Assembly (NCBI RefSeq): GCF_002884445.1
Contig: NZ_KZ614144.1
Coordinates: forward strand, 5,506,712 to 5,570,711
Direction of reading: 5' to 3'
From: Paenibacillus castaneae
GTDB taxonomy: Bacteria > Bacillota > Bacilli > Paenibacillales > Paenibacillaceae
Length of the DNA stretch: 64,000 nucleotides
The notes beneath the pieces were generated by a model. The model saw only the letters and a list, made by a program, of their open reading frames with translations. It did not search any database and was not told where the DNA came from. Position 1 is the first letter of the stretch; every line of letters begins with the position of its first letter. The translations under genes and the position numbers were made by a program. Of this stretch, positions 44,598-53,302 are shown in pieces.

Positions 44598-45704
44598 TTA
44601 TTTTGAGCTATTGTTAATGACATGCTCTAACTTTCTTAAACCATCTGCCTTCTCCATTATAAAGTTCAGTATAGTTGCATACCTTTCTAATACTTCTCGA
44701 TTCTCTGTATGCTGAGCACGACAAATAATTCTAAAGCACCAGCCGAGCACCAAGCTGATAGAATAACCATGCCGGATGAGCTTCTCGTCGCCGCTCCAGC
44801 CAGCTTCCATAAGTCCTAATAAATAGCTGGATAAGACTGTTTCCTCTAATCTAACAGCTTCAGCCGGATCAAATTCATAGAAAACGAGAGCTTCACCGAC
44901 TAAATCTGCTATATCTTCACCAGCTATCCCTATTCCAGCACAATCCCAATCAATAATAGTTGTCTGATCTATGTTCTCTGCTGTCTTCGAAACAAATAAG
45001 TTGCCCGCGCTAAAGTCACGATGGCAGACAGTTCGCGGGAGAGCATAATAAACGTCAAGCAGCCTATCTCGCTCCGTCCAAAGCATCATTGCACCTTCCA
45101 TAATATCTTTCGAGAAGACCGGACTGGCATGATTTGTTTGAAGCCAAGGAATGGCTTGCGTTCCCCAATCTGAAATCGTCTTCACAAGCAGATATTGTGA
45201 GCTTAGCCAAGGATATGAAGGAAGAGTTCGCTTAGTAAGAAATTGTCCTTGAAATTGAGCCAAGTGACGCGCAGCCACGGCATAATTTTCTAATGAGAAC
45301 TGCGTGCCGCTGCTGCCTGATACCTTCTCCAGCCATAACCAAATTTCCTTATCAGCACGCTCTTCAAGAGCGTAACAACGTGGTACCTTTACATTGTCCG
45401 GCAGATGCTCATATATGTCAGATTGATAGAGAAGCATCTCGCGCCGCCAGCTTTCCGGATCTCCGAAGCGGTGATATTCCTTTTGGATCTTCAGTACGGC
45501 TGACCAGTTTACTACTTTCATTTCAGCTGAATTATCCGAATCGTCATGCTTACCGGTACCCTTTATAAGATAAACGTCACCCAAAGTACCACCTTGTAAT
45601 ACCTCTGATTCGAAATCAATGGAGCTAGCTGATTCAACCTTTAATATGCTGCGTAATATAGGTGTAAGCATGTGGTTTTCCACTTTTTGAGTTCGTAAAT
45701 TCAT
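44598..45704 (-). CDS. Aminoglycoside phosphotransferase (APH)-family kinase
   Basis: Protein of 368 aa. The catalytic loop VCHRDFSAGNLFV holds the Brenner-type HxDxxxxN motif and IIDWDCAGIG is the metal-binding DFG-equivalent. The family includes antibiotic kinases, choline and homoserine kinases; N-terminal divergence suggests a metabolite substrate rather than an antibiotic. AGGAG lies 8 nt before the ATG. Flanked by GNAT and VOC genes. Confidence 0.82.
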   Translation of the reverse strand: MNLRTQKVENHMLTPILRSILKVESASSIDFESEVLQGGTLGDVYLIKGTGKHDDSDNSAEMKVVNWSAVLKIQKEYHRFGDPESWRREMLLYQSDIYEHLPDNVKVPRCYALEERADKEIWLWLEKVSGSSGTQFSLENYAVAARHLAQFQGQFLTKRTLPSYPWLSSQYLLVKTISDWGTQAIPWLQTNHASPVFSKDIMEGAMMLWTERDRLLDVYYALPRTVCHRDFSAGNLFVSKTAENIDQTTIIDWDCAGIGIAGEDIADLVGEALVFYEFDPAEAVRLEETVLSSYLLGLMEAGWSGDEKLIRHGYSISLVLGWCFRIICRAQHTENREVLERYATILNFIMEKADGLRKLEHVINNSSK

Positions 45705-45797
45705 CTATCAGACTCCTGAATAATCTTATTTTTTTGTATTATTGCTTCCAAATACCGTTATATAATCGCAATGAGAAGGTTCGGAGGTGGCAATCGC

Positions 45798-46280
45798 GTG
45801 CATATAGAACCCCTTTTGATAGACGAAGCACTGCAAATATGTCAATGGACGTATCCAGACGAGTATTCCTTCTATGATGTGGAGGACAGCCCTGATGCGA
45901 GGAATGAATTAATGGATGGTACCTATTTCGCAGTAAAGGCAAAGCAAAATCCTAACGAGCTGATTGGCTTTTTCTGTTATGGCTCAAATGCTCAGGTTGG
46001 TGGTAGCAGGCAGCTTGGATTATATCGAGGAGATGATGTCCTTGATATCGGCCTCGGCATGAATCCCAATCTGATTGGAAGAGGCAGCGGTATGTTGTTT
46101 CTATCAGCAGGCATACAATTCGCAGAAGCGGCATTCAAGCCTCAAGCCCTTCGATTAAGCGTAGCTAAATTTAATCAGAGAGCTATTAGACTCTATACGA
46201 ATGCCGGTTTTGTCACGACGGCATTTTTCGATAACAATGGAACAGCGTTTTTGATTATGAAGAGGAATATGATCCGCTAG
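45798..46280 (+). CDS. GNAT family N-acetyltransferase
   Basis: Protein of about 160 aa. The acetyl-CoA motif LIGRGSGMLFL and a conserved C-terminal KFNQRAIRLYTNAGFV identify the RimJ/RimL-like GNAT fold. The GTG at 45798 is preferred: GGAGGTGG lies 7 nt upstream, whereas the ATG at 45771 has none. Its stop codon overlaps the end of an antisense ABC-ATPase relic. Confidence 0.82.
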   Translation: MHIEPLLIDEALQICQWTYPDEYSFYDVEDSPDARNELMDGTYFAVKAKQNPNELIGFFCYGSNAQVGGSRQLGLYRGDDVLDIGLGMNPNLIGRGSGMLFLSAGIQFAEAAFKPQALRLSVAKFNQRAIRLYTNAGFVTTAFFDNNGTAFLIMKRNMIR

Positions 46281-46393
46281 CTTAATTCCCAACGCTGCTG
46301 CGTAAAGAGATGCTTTACCGCCCCGGCTAGACCGGGATCTTTCACCGCTTGCCGAAAAACCTTTTTAAGGTTTTTCACTTCAATTATGCTCAT
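46277..46393 (-). pseudogene. Relic of an ABC transporter ATPase (N-terminus only)
   Basis: A 38-codon frame beginning MSIIEVKNLKKVFRQAVKD and continuing GLAGAVKHLFTQQ reads like the start of an ABC-2 type transporter ATPase, then ends in RWELS and a stop. The Walker A region and everything after it are gone. It terminates within the GNAT gene's last codons, so a deletion or recombination junction lies there. An upstream TTGTTA-N16-TATAAA could be its old promoter. Confidence 0.6.
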
Positions 46394-46576
46394 TCGTCTA
46401 ATCGTCCCTTCATCCCAGCTTTTTTATACTGTTTTTAATAGATATAACAACATTACATTCTAATTCCAAAACATGGATAATGAACATTATTATATGCTAT
46501 GGAAATAAAAAAGAATAGAGCTTTTTTCCATCCTAGTGACACCCTATAAAGTCGCGCACGCTCTGCAAAACCAACA

Positions 46577-46606
46577 ACACCCCCAAGGCATTAGCCTTGA
46601 GGGTGT
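46577..46606 (-). terminator. Terminator after map
   Basis: Stem ACACCCCCAAGGC / GCCTTGAGGGTGT with one mismatch, 25 nt after the map stop; T-runs on the minus strand are short and interrupted. Confidence 0.65.
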
Positions 46607-46630
46607 ACATTTCATTTCACTATTTGATTT

Positions 46631-47380
46631 CTATTGCGCAGTCAGAATAATAGGTCCTTCTTCCGTAATCGCCAGTGTATGCTCATACTGGGCTGAGAGG
46701 CCGCCATCTACCGTTCTGGCGGTCCATCCGTCCGAATCGATTTTGGCATGGTATGTCCCCGTATTTAACATCGGTTCAATTGTAATAACCATTCCCGGCT
46801 TCAATCTTGTGCCGCGATTAGGCGGCCCATAATGAGGAACCTGCGGCTCTTCATGCATTTTCTGACCAATTCCATGACCAATGAAATCCCTCACTACTGA
46901 GAAGCCTTGCGCCTCTGCAAAAACCTGAATGGCATGGGAGATATCACCGATTTTATTGCCCACTACTGCTTGCTCTATCCCTTTATATAGCGACTCTTTC
47001 GTTACATCTAACAGCTTCTGAGACTGCTCCGAGACATTGCCGACTGGATATGACCACGCCGAATCGGCGAGCCAGCCCTCATAATTGACGACCATATCCA
47101 CCGTAATAATATCCCCGTCAACGAGAACTGCTGTCTTATTCGGAAAACCATGGCATATAACATCGTTAACCGAGGTACAAGTAGCATACGGATAGCCATT
47201 ATAGCCTATTTGTTCGGGTATCGCTCCTTGAGCTCTCATAAATTTCTCAGCAAATTGGTCGATTTCCATCGTAGTCATGCCAGGCTTAATCAGCTGCGCT
47301 AGCTCACGATGACAGGCTGCTAGAATTTCGCCCGCCTTTTTCATTCTCATAATTTCTTCCTTGGTTTTAATAATTATCAT
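46631..47380 (-). CDS. map: Type I methionine aminopeptidase
   Basis: Protein of 249 aa, the usual length. The pita-bread fold metal ligands are visible: Asp in VDMVVNYEGWLADSAW (two Asp), His in FIGHGIGQKMHEEPQVPH, Glu in ITIEPMLN and the last Glu in SAQYEHTLAIT. It removes N-terminal methionine from new proteins. AAGGAG lies 5 nt before the ATG. Located away from a ribosomal-protein operon, so it may be the second map copy found in many Bacilli. Confidence 0.93.
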   Translation of the reverse strand: MIIIKTKEEIMRMKKAGEILAACHRELAQLIKPGMTTMEIDQFAEKFMRAQGAIPEQIGYNGYPYATCTSVNDVICHGFPNKTAVLVDGDIITVDMVVNYEGWLADSAWSYPVGNVSEQSQKLLDVTKESLYKGIEQAVVGNKIGDISHAIQVFAEAQGFSVVRDFIGHGIGQKMHEEPQVPHYGPPNRGTRLKPGMVITIEPMLNTGTYHAKIDSDGWTARTVDGGLSAQYEHTLAITEEGPIILTAQ

Positions 47381-47574
47381 ATCATTCTCCTTGCCTAAAT
47401 CATTCTTGTTGGTTTGTTTATTCTAACCATTGCAGACTCCAATTACAAATCAATCAACGTTTCGTTTAGCACAATTTGTGTGTAAATATACAAACGTACA
47501 TTGTATACTAGTTCACATATGAACAATCCTATTGTACAATAATTTTAATTTTATTCATTCAGGGGAGGATGTAT

Positions 47575-47946
47575 ATGATAGATAAATTAGATCATCTACT
47601 TGAATCTATGAAAGAAGCGAGAGAAACATCCGATATAGTGAGTGCCAGGGCGTATGAGCTAAGGCAGAAGGCTATTCGACTGCAGTTTGAAGCTAATTCA
47701 GCCATTGAAGCTGTAGATTTAATTTCTGAAATACTAAGACAATGCAAAGATCCAGAATTGATTCATTCGATTTCCAAAAATAGCTTAGAAGCAATAATGA
47801 AAGCTGCGGATTCCACACTCATAGCGATAGAAGCTGTAGAGCAGGCGAACGAAGCTGACAAAGAAGTAACTAAGGTCCTTCTTATTGCCAAAGAAGCAGC
47901 CGAAAATTTATCCGATGCGCTTAAAGAATTAACATCTAATGTGTAA
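47575..47946 (+). CDS. Hypothetical helical protein
   Basis: Protein of 123 aa, no family recognised. It is almost entirely helical: repeated heptads of hydrophobic and acidic residues (LDHLLESMKEAR, AIEAVDLISEIL, LIAIEAVEQANEADKEV) suggest a coiled coil or helical bundle. The ATG at 47575 has GGGGAGG 6 nt upstream. It lies 92 bp before the next hypothetical gene on the same strand and may be co-transcribed with it. Confidence 0.6.
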   Translation: MIDKLDHLLESMKEARETSDIVSARAYELRQKAIRLQFEANSAIEAVDLISEILRQCKDPELIHSISKNSLEAIMKAADSTLIAIEAVEQANEADKEVTKVLLIAKEAAENLSDALKELTSNV

Positions 47947-48038
47947 TTCATCCATTGGAGCTGGAAAAGGACTTTTATTTATAATTTATGTAAATAATAC
48001 GAATAATATGTTGCTCAAAAACGAAGGGCGGAGAAAAA

Positions 48039-48818
48039 ATGCTGCATACATTTGTCATAAAACCAATTACATATAACGCCTTCGAAGACGAGGCTGAGCA
48101 AATCGAAAAGTGTAGAGACTGGGGCTTGCTGTCTGGGAAAGCAACTAAAACAAAAGCTTTTTTCTACAAAGGGAACGGCATGAATTTATCCTGTAGCATC
48201 GTTGGATACGTCGACAAAATGACCGCGGTTATTCAATTTGAGAATGAACAGCAGCATTGCATTCATCCTTCCTACTTGAAGGAGATGCAAGCTTCGAATT
48301 ACGGACAGAAGGTTTCGCTCGTAACGGAGGAAGCGGCGGAGCCTGAGCGTACAGAGCTTGAGAGTACGGAGCTTTTAATCATGGAGAACGAGGCACCGCC
48401 TTTTGATGTAGATCCAATTGAAGAAGCTCCGATAGCTGCAATAGCTGCCGATCAGACAGAGGAGCCTGCAGCTCAAGAACCGCCAAAGGGAAAGGCCAAA
48501 AAAGAAAAGGCGCCAAAGCTTCAGCTTCCGGAAGATAAGGTTAAAATGACCGCTACTGTAATCGAATTTACGACCGTACCGAATAATTTCTCCGATAATG
48601 ATGATGAAGTGGTCATCTATGATTCCGTTTCTATTATTGAGCCTGCTATCAGTGTTGGCGTTGCCTGGTCAAGCCACAGTGCCACACTCAAAAAACTGGA
48701 GCTGGAAATTGGCGATACTCTATCGTTTGAAGGAAAAATCGTAACCAAGAAGCTAACCAAGCATCCTGTGCCATACAAAATCAATAATCCTGCAAAAATT
48801 CAAAAAGAAAAGTCCTGA
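48039..48818 (+). CDS. Hypothetical two-domain protein with acidic linker
   Basis: Protein of 259 aa, not recognised. An N-terminal domain (about 1-90) is joined by a Glu/Pro/Ala-rich linker (about 95-165) with a basic patch (KGKAKKEKAPK) to a C-terminal beta-rich domain (about 170-255) ending GDTLSFEGKIVTKKL and KINNPAKI, which resembles an OB-fold-like nucleic-acid-binding module. The function is open. A ribosome site GGCGGAG precedes the ATG; a terminator follows. Confidence 0.55.
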   Translation: MLHTFVIKPITYNAFEDEAEQIEKCRDWGLLSGKATKTKAFFYKGNGMNLSCSIVGYVDKMTAVIQFENEQQHCIHPSYLKEMQASNYGQKVSLVTEEAAEPERTELESTELLIMENEAPPFDVDPIEEAPIAAIAADQTEEPAAQEPPKGKAKKEKAPKLQLPEDKVKMTATVIEFTTVPNNFSDNDDEVVIYDSVSIIEPAISVGVAWSSHSATLKKLELEIGDTLSFEGKIVTKKLTKHPVPYKINNPAKIQKEKS

Positions 48819-48828
48819 CTGCTTAGAA

Positions 48829-48862
48829 GAAAGGGGAGTATGCCGACGCATGCTCCCCTTTC
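48829..48862. terminator. Bidirectional terminator
   Basis: Stem GAAAGGGGAGTATGC / GCATGCTCCCCTTTC with a 4-nt loop, between two convergent genes. Confidence 0.85.
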
Positions 48863-48870
48863 CATTCGTC

Positions 48871-49707
48871 CTATTGGGGAGGCAAGAAGCCTGACTGGCT
48901 TAAATGAATGTGCTCCTGTCTAAATTCACGCAAAAAAGCTGCTTTAACATGCAGATGGGTATCCTTCGAAAACCAATGCGCCCTATCCGCTTCCGAATAA
49001 AGCTCTCCAATGCGAAGCTTTTCTGTTCTCTTGCCGCCGCTCCCATCACCCGAGTAATAATCGTCGATGCAAACCCGTTCTACAAGCTGAGACAGGGTTC
49101 TCGGAAACGCCTCGGAAAAGGGCAGCACCGGTGCTACCGCAGCTTGGACAGGTATCCCTTCATCACGAAGCTCCTTTATCGCCTTCAATCTGGCCTGAAT
49201 GGGGGGAGCAGAAGGCGAGAACACTCTACGAACAGCATCTAGATCCGTCTCCACCGTTACACTAACCATAATGTTTTTAGCAAATGCCTTGAATAAATCT
49301 ATATCTCTTGTGACTAGAGGACTTCTCGTTTGTACGAATAAGAAATCAGGCTGCTCCAGAGCCATCTGCTCTAATAATGCTCTTGTCACTTTTTGTTTAA
49401 ACTCAACTGGCTGATAGGGATCTGTGCTGGAGGACATGAATATCGTAACCGGACCTTTCTTTCGTGCCAGACGAATTTCCTTCGCAATCTTCGAGTCAAC
49501 CTCCTGCTTTATATCGACCCAAGTTCCCCATTCTTGCTTCCGAAATAGACCGACTGGACTTCTTCGTACATAGCAGTAGCTGCATGCAAATGAACATCCC
49601 ACATATGGATTTAGAGAATGGCTGTACCCGTTAAGAAATCCACCCGTAGCAGTCAATATTTTGTTCGGAAATGTCGTATTCACTTCCAGCAAAGGCTCTG
49701 TCCTCAT
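48871..49707 (-). CDS. Radical SAM protein (SPL/Rv2578c-like)
   Basis: Protein of 278 aa. The Cys triad reads CSFACSYC (C-x3-C-x2-C) at about residues 38-45 and would bind a 4Fe-4S cluster to cleave SAM. GYSHSLNPYVGCSF and FMSSSTDPYQPVEF match the SplB/Elp3-like subgroup sometimes annotated as DNA repair photolyase. Whether it repairs DNA is not known. GGGGGAG precedes the ATG. Confidence 0.85.
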   Translation of the reverse strand: MRTEPLLEVNTTFPNKILTATGGFLNGYSHSLNPYVGCSFACSYCYVRRSPVGLFRKQEWGTWVDIKQEVDSKIAKEIRLARKKGPVTIFMSSSTDPYQPVEFKQKVTRALLEQMALEQPDFLFVQTRSPLVTRDIDLFKAFAKNIMVSVTVETDLDAVRRVFSPSAPPIQARLKAIKELRDEGIPVQAAVAPVLPFSEAFPRTLSQLVERVCIDDYYSGDGSGGKRTEKLRIGELYSEADRAHWFSKDTHLHVKAAFLREFRQEHIHLSQSGFLPPQ

Positions 49708-49750
49708 GATTCACTCCCCCTCTCATCCTTTCCTTACATTTAAAACAAAT

Positions 49751-49791
49751 AAGGCTGCAGCAGAAGGTTTTCCCTTAGCAGCCACAGCCTT
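49751..49791 (-). terminator. Terminator after thrC
   Basis: Imperfect long stem AAGGCTGCAGCAGAAGG / CCTTAGCAGCCACAGCCTT; on the minus strand T-rich sequence follows. Confidence 0.65.
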
Positions 49792-49810
49792 AATCATTTG
49801 ATGATGAATG

Positions 49811-51205
49811 TTAAGCGTTATAGAATGCTTCCAGTTCTTTTACAACTGCTTCAAGCGAGCCGTCAACACGTGTCTGACGCTGCGGCTTCTCGAATAACGC
49901 ACTGATTTGAGCCGGGAACTGCTGCTCTATGCCGCAAAGTGCGATTGCTTCATTGAACTTCGCCGGATGTGCGGTAGCTAACGATACAGTAATTTCTTGG
50001 TCGCTGCTGTATTTATCTGCTGCTGCTACGCCACAAGCGGAATGTGGATCAAGCAAATAATCATTTTCCGCTTTATATTTCTGAATGGTATCCAAGCATT
50101 CCTGGCCCTGTACGCCATGCGCACCGAACTCCGCTTGTACTTTGCTCAGCGCTTCGCCTGAAATGACAATTTGTCCTTCTGCTTTGAACTGGTCCATTAG
50201 CGTGCGGATTTGTGTGGAATCCTCTCCGAGCACATAGTATAAGTAACGCTCAAAGTTGCTCGCTACTTGAATGTCCATGGATGGGCTGTAAGTGCTGCGG
50301 AAATCTCCAGGCTTATAAACCCCTTCAAGTATAAAACGCTCCAAAATATTATTTTCATTGGTAGCCAGAATAAGCTTGCCTACCGGCAGCCCCATCCGCT
50401 TCGCCAAATAACCTGCAAAAATATCTCCAAAGTTGCCTGTTGGAACGCTGAAGTTTACTTGTTTCGCATCCGTTTGCTTCACAACTTGGAAATAGGCATA
50501 GAAGTAATAAACCGTCTGTGCCAAAATTCGTACGAAGTTGATCGAGTTAATAGCAGCCAGTTGGTTATTAGCCTTGAAGTCTAGGTCAGCGAATAAATCC
50601 TTGATCATCCGCTGGCAATCATCGAAGTTGCCATCTACCGATAGATTCAATACATTGTCATCCTGAACCGTCGTCATCTGCAGCTCCTGCACTTTACTTA
50701 CCTTGCCATGCGGATGCAGAATACAAATTTTAATGCCTTCCTTGCCTTTGACACCTTCAATTGCGGATGCGCCAGTATCACCGGAGGTCGCACCGAGAAT
50801 ATGAATTTTTTTGTTCTGCTTGGCAGCGACATACGTATATAGTTGTCCCATGAATTGCAAAGCAATATCTTTAAAAGCGAAGGTTGGGCCGTGGAATAGT
50901 TCCAGCAAATAGAGATCAGCCTTTAATTTGCGAACGGGTGTCACTTCCGGGTCACGGAAGGTGGAATAGCTCGCATAGACCATGTCTTTCAAATCCTGCT
51001 CTGGAATTTCACCATTCGTATAATAAGAGAAAATAGCAAGCACAAGCTCTTGATAGCTAAGCTCCTGCCATTCCTTCAGCGTTTCCTGTGAAATAACCGG
51101 AATTTCACTCGGTACGAGCAGGCCTCCATCATTTCCTAAACCCATCATAAAGGCGTCGATAAAGCCAATCTTTCCAACATTGCCTCTTGTACTGATGTAT
51201 TCCAT
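49811..51205 (-). CDS. thrC: Threonine synthase
   Basis: Protein of 464 aa, the long (fungal/E. coli-like) type. The PLP-lysine motif GPTFAFKDIALQ is at about 104-115, and ATSGDTGASAIEG is the phosphate-binding loop. It converts O-phosphohomoserine to threonine. The ATG at 51205 has AGGAGG 9 nt upstream; the in-frame codon at 51244 would add a non-homologous tail. No hom or thrB gene is adjacent in the window. Confidence 0.95.
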   Translation of the reverse strand: MEYISTRGNVGKIGFIDAFMMGLGNDGGLLVPSEIPVISQETLKEWQELSYQELVLAIFSYYTNGEIPEQDLKDMVYASYSTFRDPEVTPVRKLKADLYLLELFHGPTFAFKDIALQFMGQLYTYVAAKQNKKIHILGATSGDTGASAIEGVKGKEGIKICILHPHGKVSKVQELQMTTVQDDNVLNLSVDGNFDDCQRMIKDLFADLDFKANNQLAAINSINFVRILAQTVYYFYAYFQVVKQTDAKQVNFSVPTGNFGDIFAGYLAKRMGLPVGKLILATNENNILERFILEGVYKPGDFRSTYSPSMDIQVASNFERYLYYVLGEDSTQIRTLMDQFKAEGQIVISGEALSKVQAEFGAHGVQGQECLDTIQKYKAENDYLLDPHSACGVAAADKYSSDQEITVSLATAHPAKFNEAIALCGIEQQFPAQISALFEKPQRQTRVDGSLEAVVKELEAFYNA

Positions 51206-51466
51206 CTGTAATAGCCTCCTATTAAGCACGCGATTAATCGTCATTTATGTTTGTCTAAATCATATCATCGTTTTCCATTTTAATCGATTGTTTTCATGAT
51301 ATTATATCATTTTTGAGTGAAGAAAAAGGAGTCGCCTTATCTAATGAGACAATCAATACTGATTATTAGAACAAATGACCAATTGTATGAACAATTCGTG
51401 TATCACGAAACATTTCATGATAATATCCGTAATGACTAATGTCTATTACAACGAAGGAGGCTGAAT

Positions 51467-52306
51467 ATGCCTGGCATCAGGATCGTTACGGATTCCACAA
51501 CCGATTTGCCAAAGGAACTGCTGGAACAATACAATGTGGAAGTCATCCCATTATCCGTGTATGTGGACGGGGAAAGCTATGAAGATAATGTCACGATAGC
51601 TCCGCTTGAATTTATTCAAAAAATGAAAAATTCGAAGGAGCTTCCAAAAACATCGCAGCCTTCCGCAGGTGTATTTGTTGAAGCCTATGATCGCCTTGGA
51701 AGCGAAGGAGACTTGATTATATCTATTCACATGACAAGCGGCATGAGCGGCACCTATGCGACAGCATGCTCTGCGGCTGAAATGTCTTCCAGCCGCGTAA
51801 TCGTCATCGATTCACAGATGATTTCTCAAGCGCTTGGTTTTCAAGTCATCGAGGCGGCCAAAATGGCCCAAACGGGCAGTTCAGAAGAATCGATTACCCA
51901 GCGCCTGAAAGAAATTTTCGCCAACACCACTTTATTTGTCGTCGTTCTTACCGTAGAAAATCTAGTTAAGGGCGGACGCATCGGCAAAGCAAAAGGCTGG
52001 ATAAGCACGATCCTGAACATTAAGCCCATTGCGATGCTCGAACAAGGAGTATTAGCACCCTTCGCCAAAGTACGTACGTCGTCCCAAATCGTTCAAAGAT
52101 TAATGGAGCGGTTTATGGAAGATATAAAAGGAAAAGAAGTTGCTGAAATTGGGATTTCACATGCGGACAATCTTTCTTTAGCTGAACGGCTTCGGGAGGA
52201 AATTGGGCGGATCGTCTCCGTTCCCGTCTGTATTCAGCCAGCAACGCCTGTCATAACGACACATACTGGACCCGGTGCTATCGGCTTCATGTACTACACG
52301 AAATAA
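51467..52306 (+). CDS. DegV family fatty-acid-binding protein
   Basis: Protein of 279 aa. RIVTDSTTDLPKELL opens the fold; TSQPSAGVFVEAYDRL and IHMTSGMSGTY line the fatty-acid pocket, and THTGPGAIGFMYY closes it. DegV/FakB-type proteins bind fatty acids and can present them to the FakA kinase. AAGGAGG precedes the ATG by 7 nt. Confidence 0.92.
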   Translation: MPGIRIVTDSTTDLPKELLEQYNVEVIPLSVYVDGESYEDNVTIAPLEFIQKMKNSKELPKTSQPSAGVFVEAYDRLGSEGDLIISIHMTSGMSGTYATACSAAEMSSSRVIVIDSQMISQALGFQVIEAAKMAQTGSSEESITQRLKEIFANTTLFVVVLTVENLVKGGRIGKAKGWISTILNIKPIAMLEQGVLAPFAKVRTSSQIVQRLMERFMEDIKGKEVAEIGISHADNLSLAERLREEIGRIVSVPVCIQPATPVITTHTGPGAIGFMYYTK

Positions 52307-52438
52307 TTATCGAGAGCATGAAATGGCTGGCGCTTTCGCTTATTGAAATTGAGAGCCATTTCGTAACTCTAGCTCCCCAATCGGCATCATTTAGAATACC
52401 TCTAACAATTCCTCGTTCGGATGAGTATTTGTTTTTCC

Positions 52439-53095
52439 TTACACTTCGTCATTCACTACCAATCCGAAGATCGTTGCCATTGTTATTGCCTGAGCGGGCG
52501 ATATAATGCATCGTCTCAAATCCTCCAGCGTGACACCCAAGCTGTTAAATTCGCAGCTGCTAATATCGATGCCACCCAGCTTCGTCTGAGAAAGCTGAGC
52601 TTGATCGATATTCGTTTCTTTCAAATAAAAGCTGGATAATGTCATATTGGACATATCCGCCTTCGCAAGCGAACTATTCACAAACGCAACAGCCTTAACA
52701 TTCGAGAAGCGCAAAACCGCATAATCGGCATAGGACTGTTCAAAAAGAACATTCCGTAAAGTAGAACCCGTAATATCCATACCTAGCAGCTTGCAGTTCA
52801 CAAAGGCAACACGGTGCAAAATCACTTCACTCAAATCTATATTCGATAAATCGCAATTTTCAAATCGAACATCCGTAAATTCAGCCTTGCGCAAACTCGT
52901 TCCCCGAAACACCACATTTTGAAAAAAAACGCGATCGAAGCACGGCTTGTAGGCCGACTGATTGTGAATATTGCAATCCTTGATGATGCTATCGCTTATT
53001 TCATATTCATCAGACCATTCATAATCGGGGACATCTAATGCTTCGAGATGGTTTGGTATTTTTGGAGCTTCGATTTTTATTTTTTTGCTGGACAT
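52439..53095 (-). CDS. Pentapeptide-repeat protein
   Basis: Protein of about 218 aa. From about residue 50 it consists of loose A(D/N)LxX-like five-residue repeats (FRGTSLRKAEFTDVRFENCD, NIDLSEVILHRV, KADMSNMTLSSFYLK) that would form a right-handed beta helix. Such proteins can mimic DNA (Qnr/MfpA) or have unknown roles. The ATG at 53095 is chosen: AGGAGG lies 11 nt upstream but only 2 nt from the alternative at 53104. Confidence 0.8.
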   Translation of the reverse strand: MSSKKIKIEAPKIPNHLEALDVPDYEWSDEYEISDSIIKDCNIHNQSAYKPCFDRVFFQNVVFRGTSLRKAEFTDVRFENCDLSNIDLSEVILHRVAFVNCKLLGMDITGSTLRNVLFEQSYADYAVLRFSNVKAVAFVNSSLAKADMSNMTLSSFYLKETNIDQAQLSQTKLGGIDISSCEFNSLGVTLEDLRRCIISPAQAITMATIFGLVVNDEV

Positions 53096-53302
53096 TCTTT
53101 TCATTCCCTCCTCATGCAGCAGCTGCAGCTGCCAGCTGCTCACTTTGCCTATCCTTCATTATATACGAATCGTAATGAGCATTCGACAACAGTTGATAGA
53201 ATCCCTGAGTTAGGGCACTAATGACTTATTGATCAAGCAGATTTATAATGTGAATAAACAGTTGTCCGTTTTAGCTCTTTTTCAAAGCTGTGGAGGTGTA
53301 GG

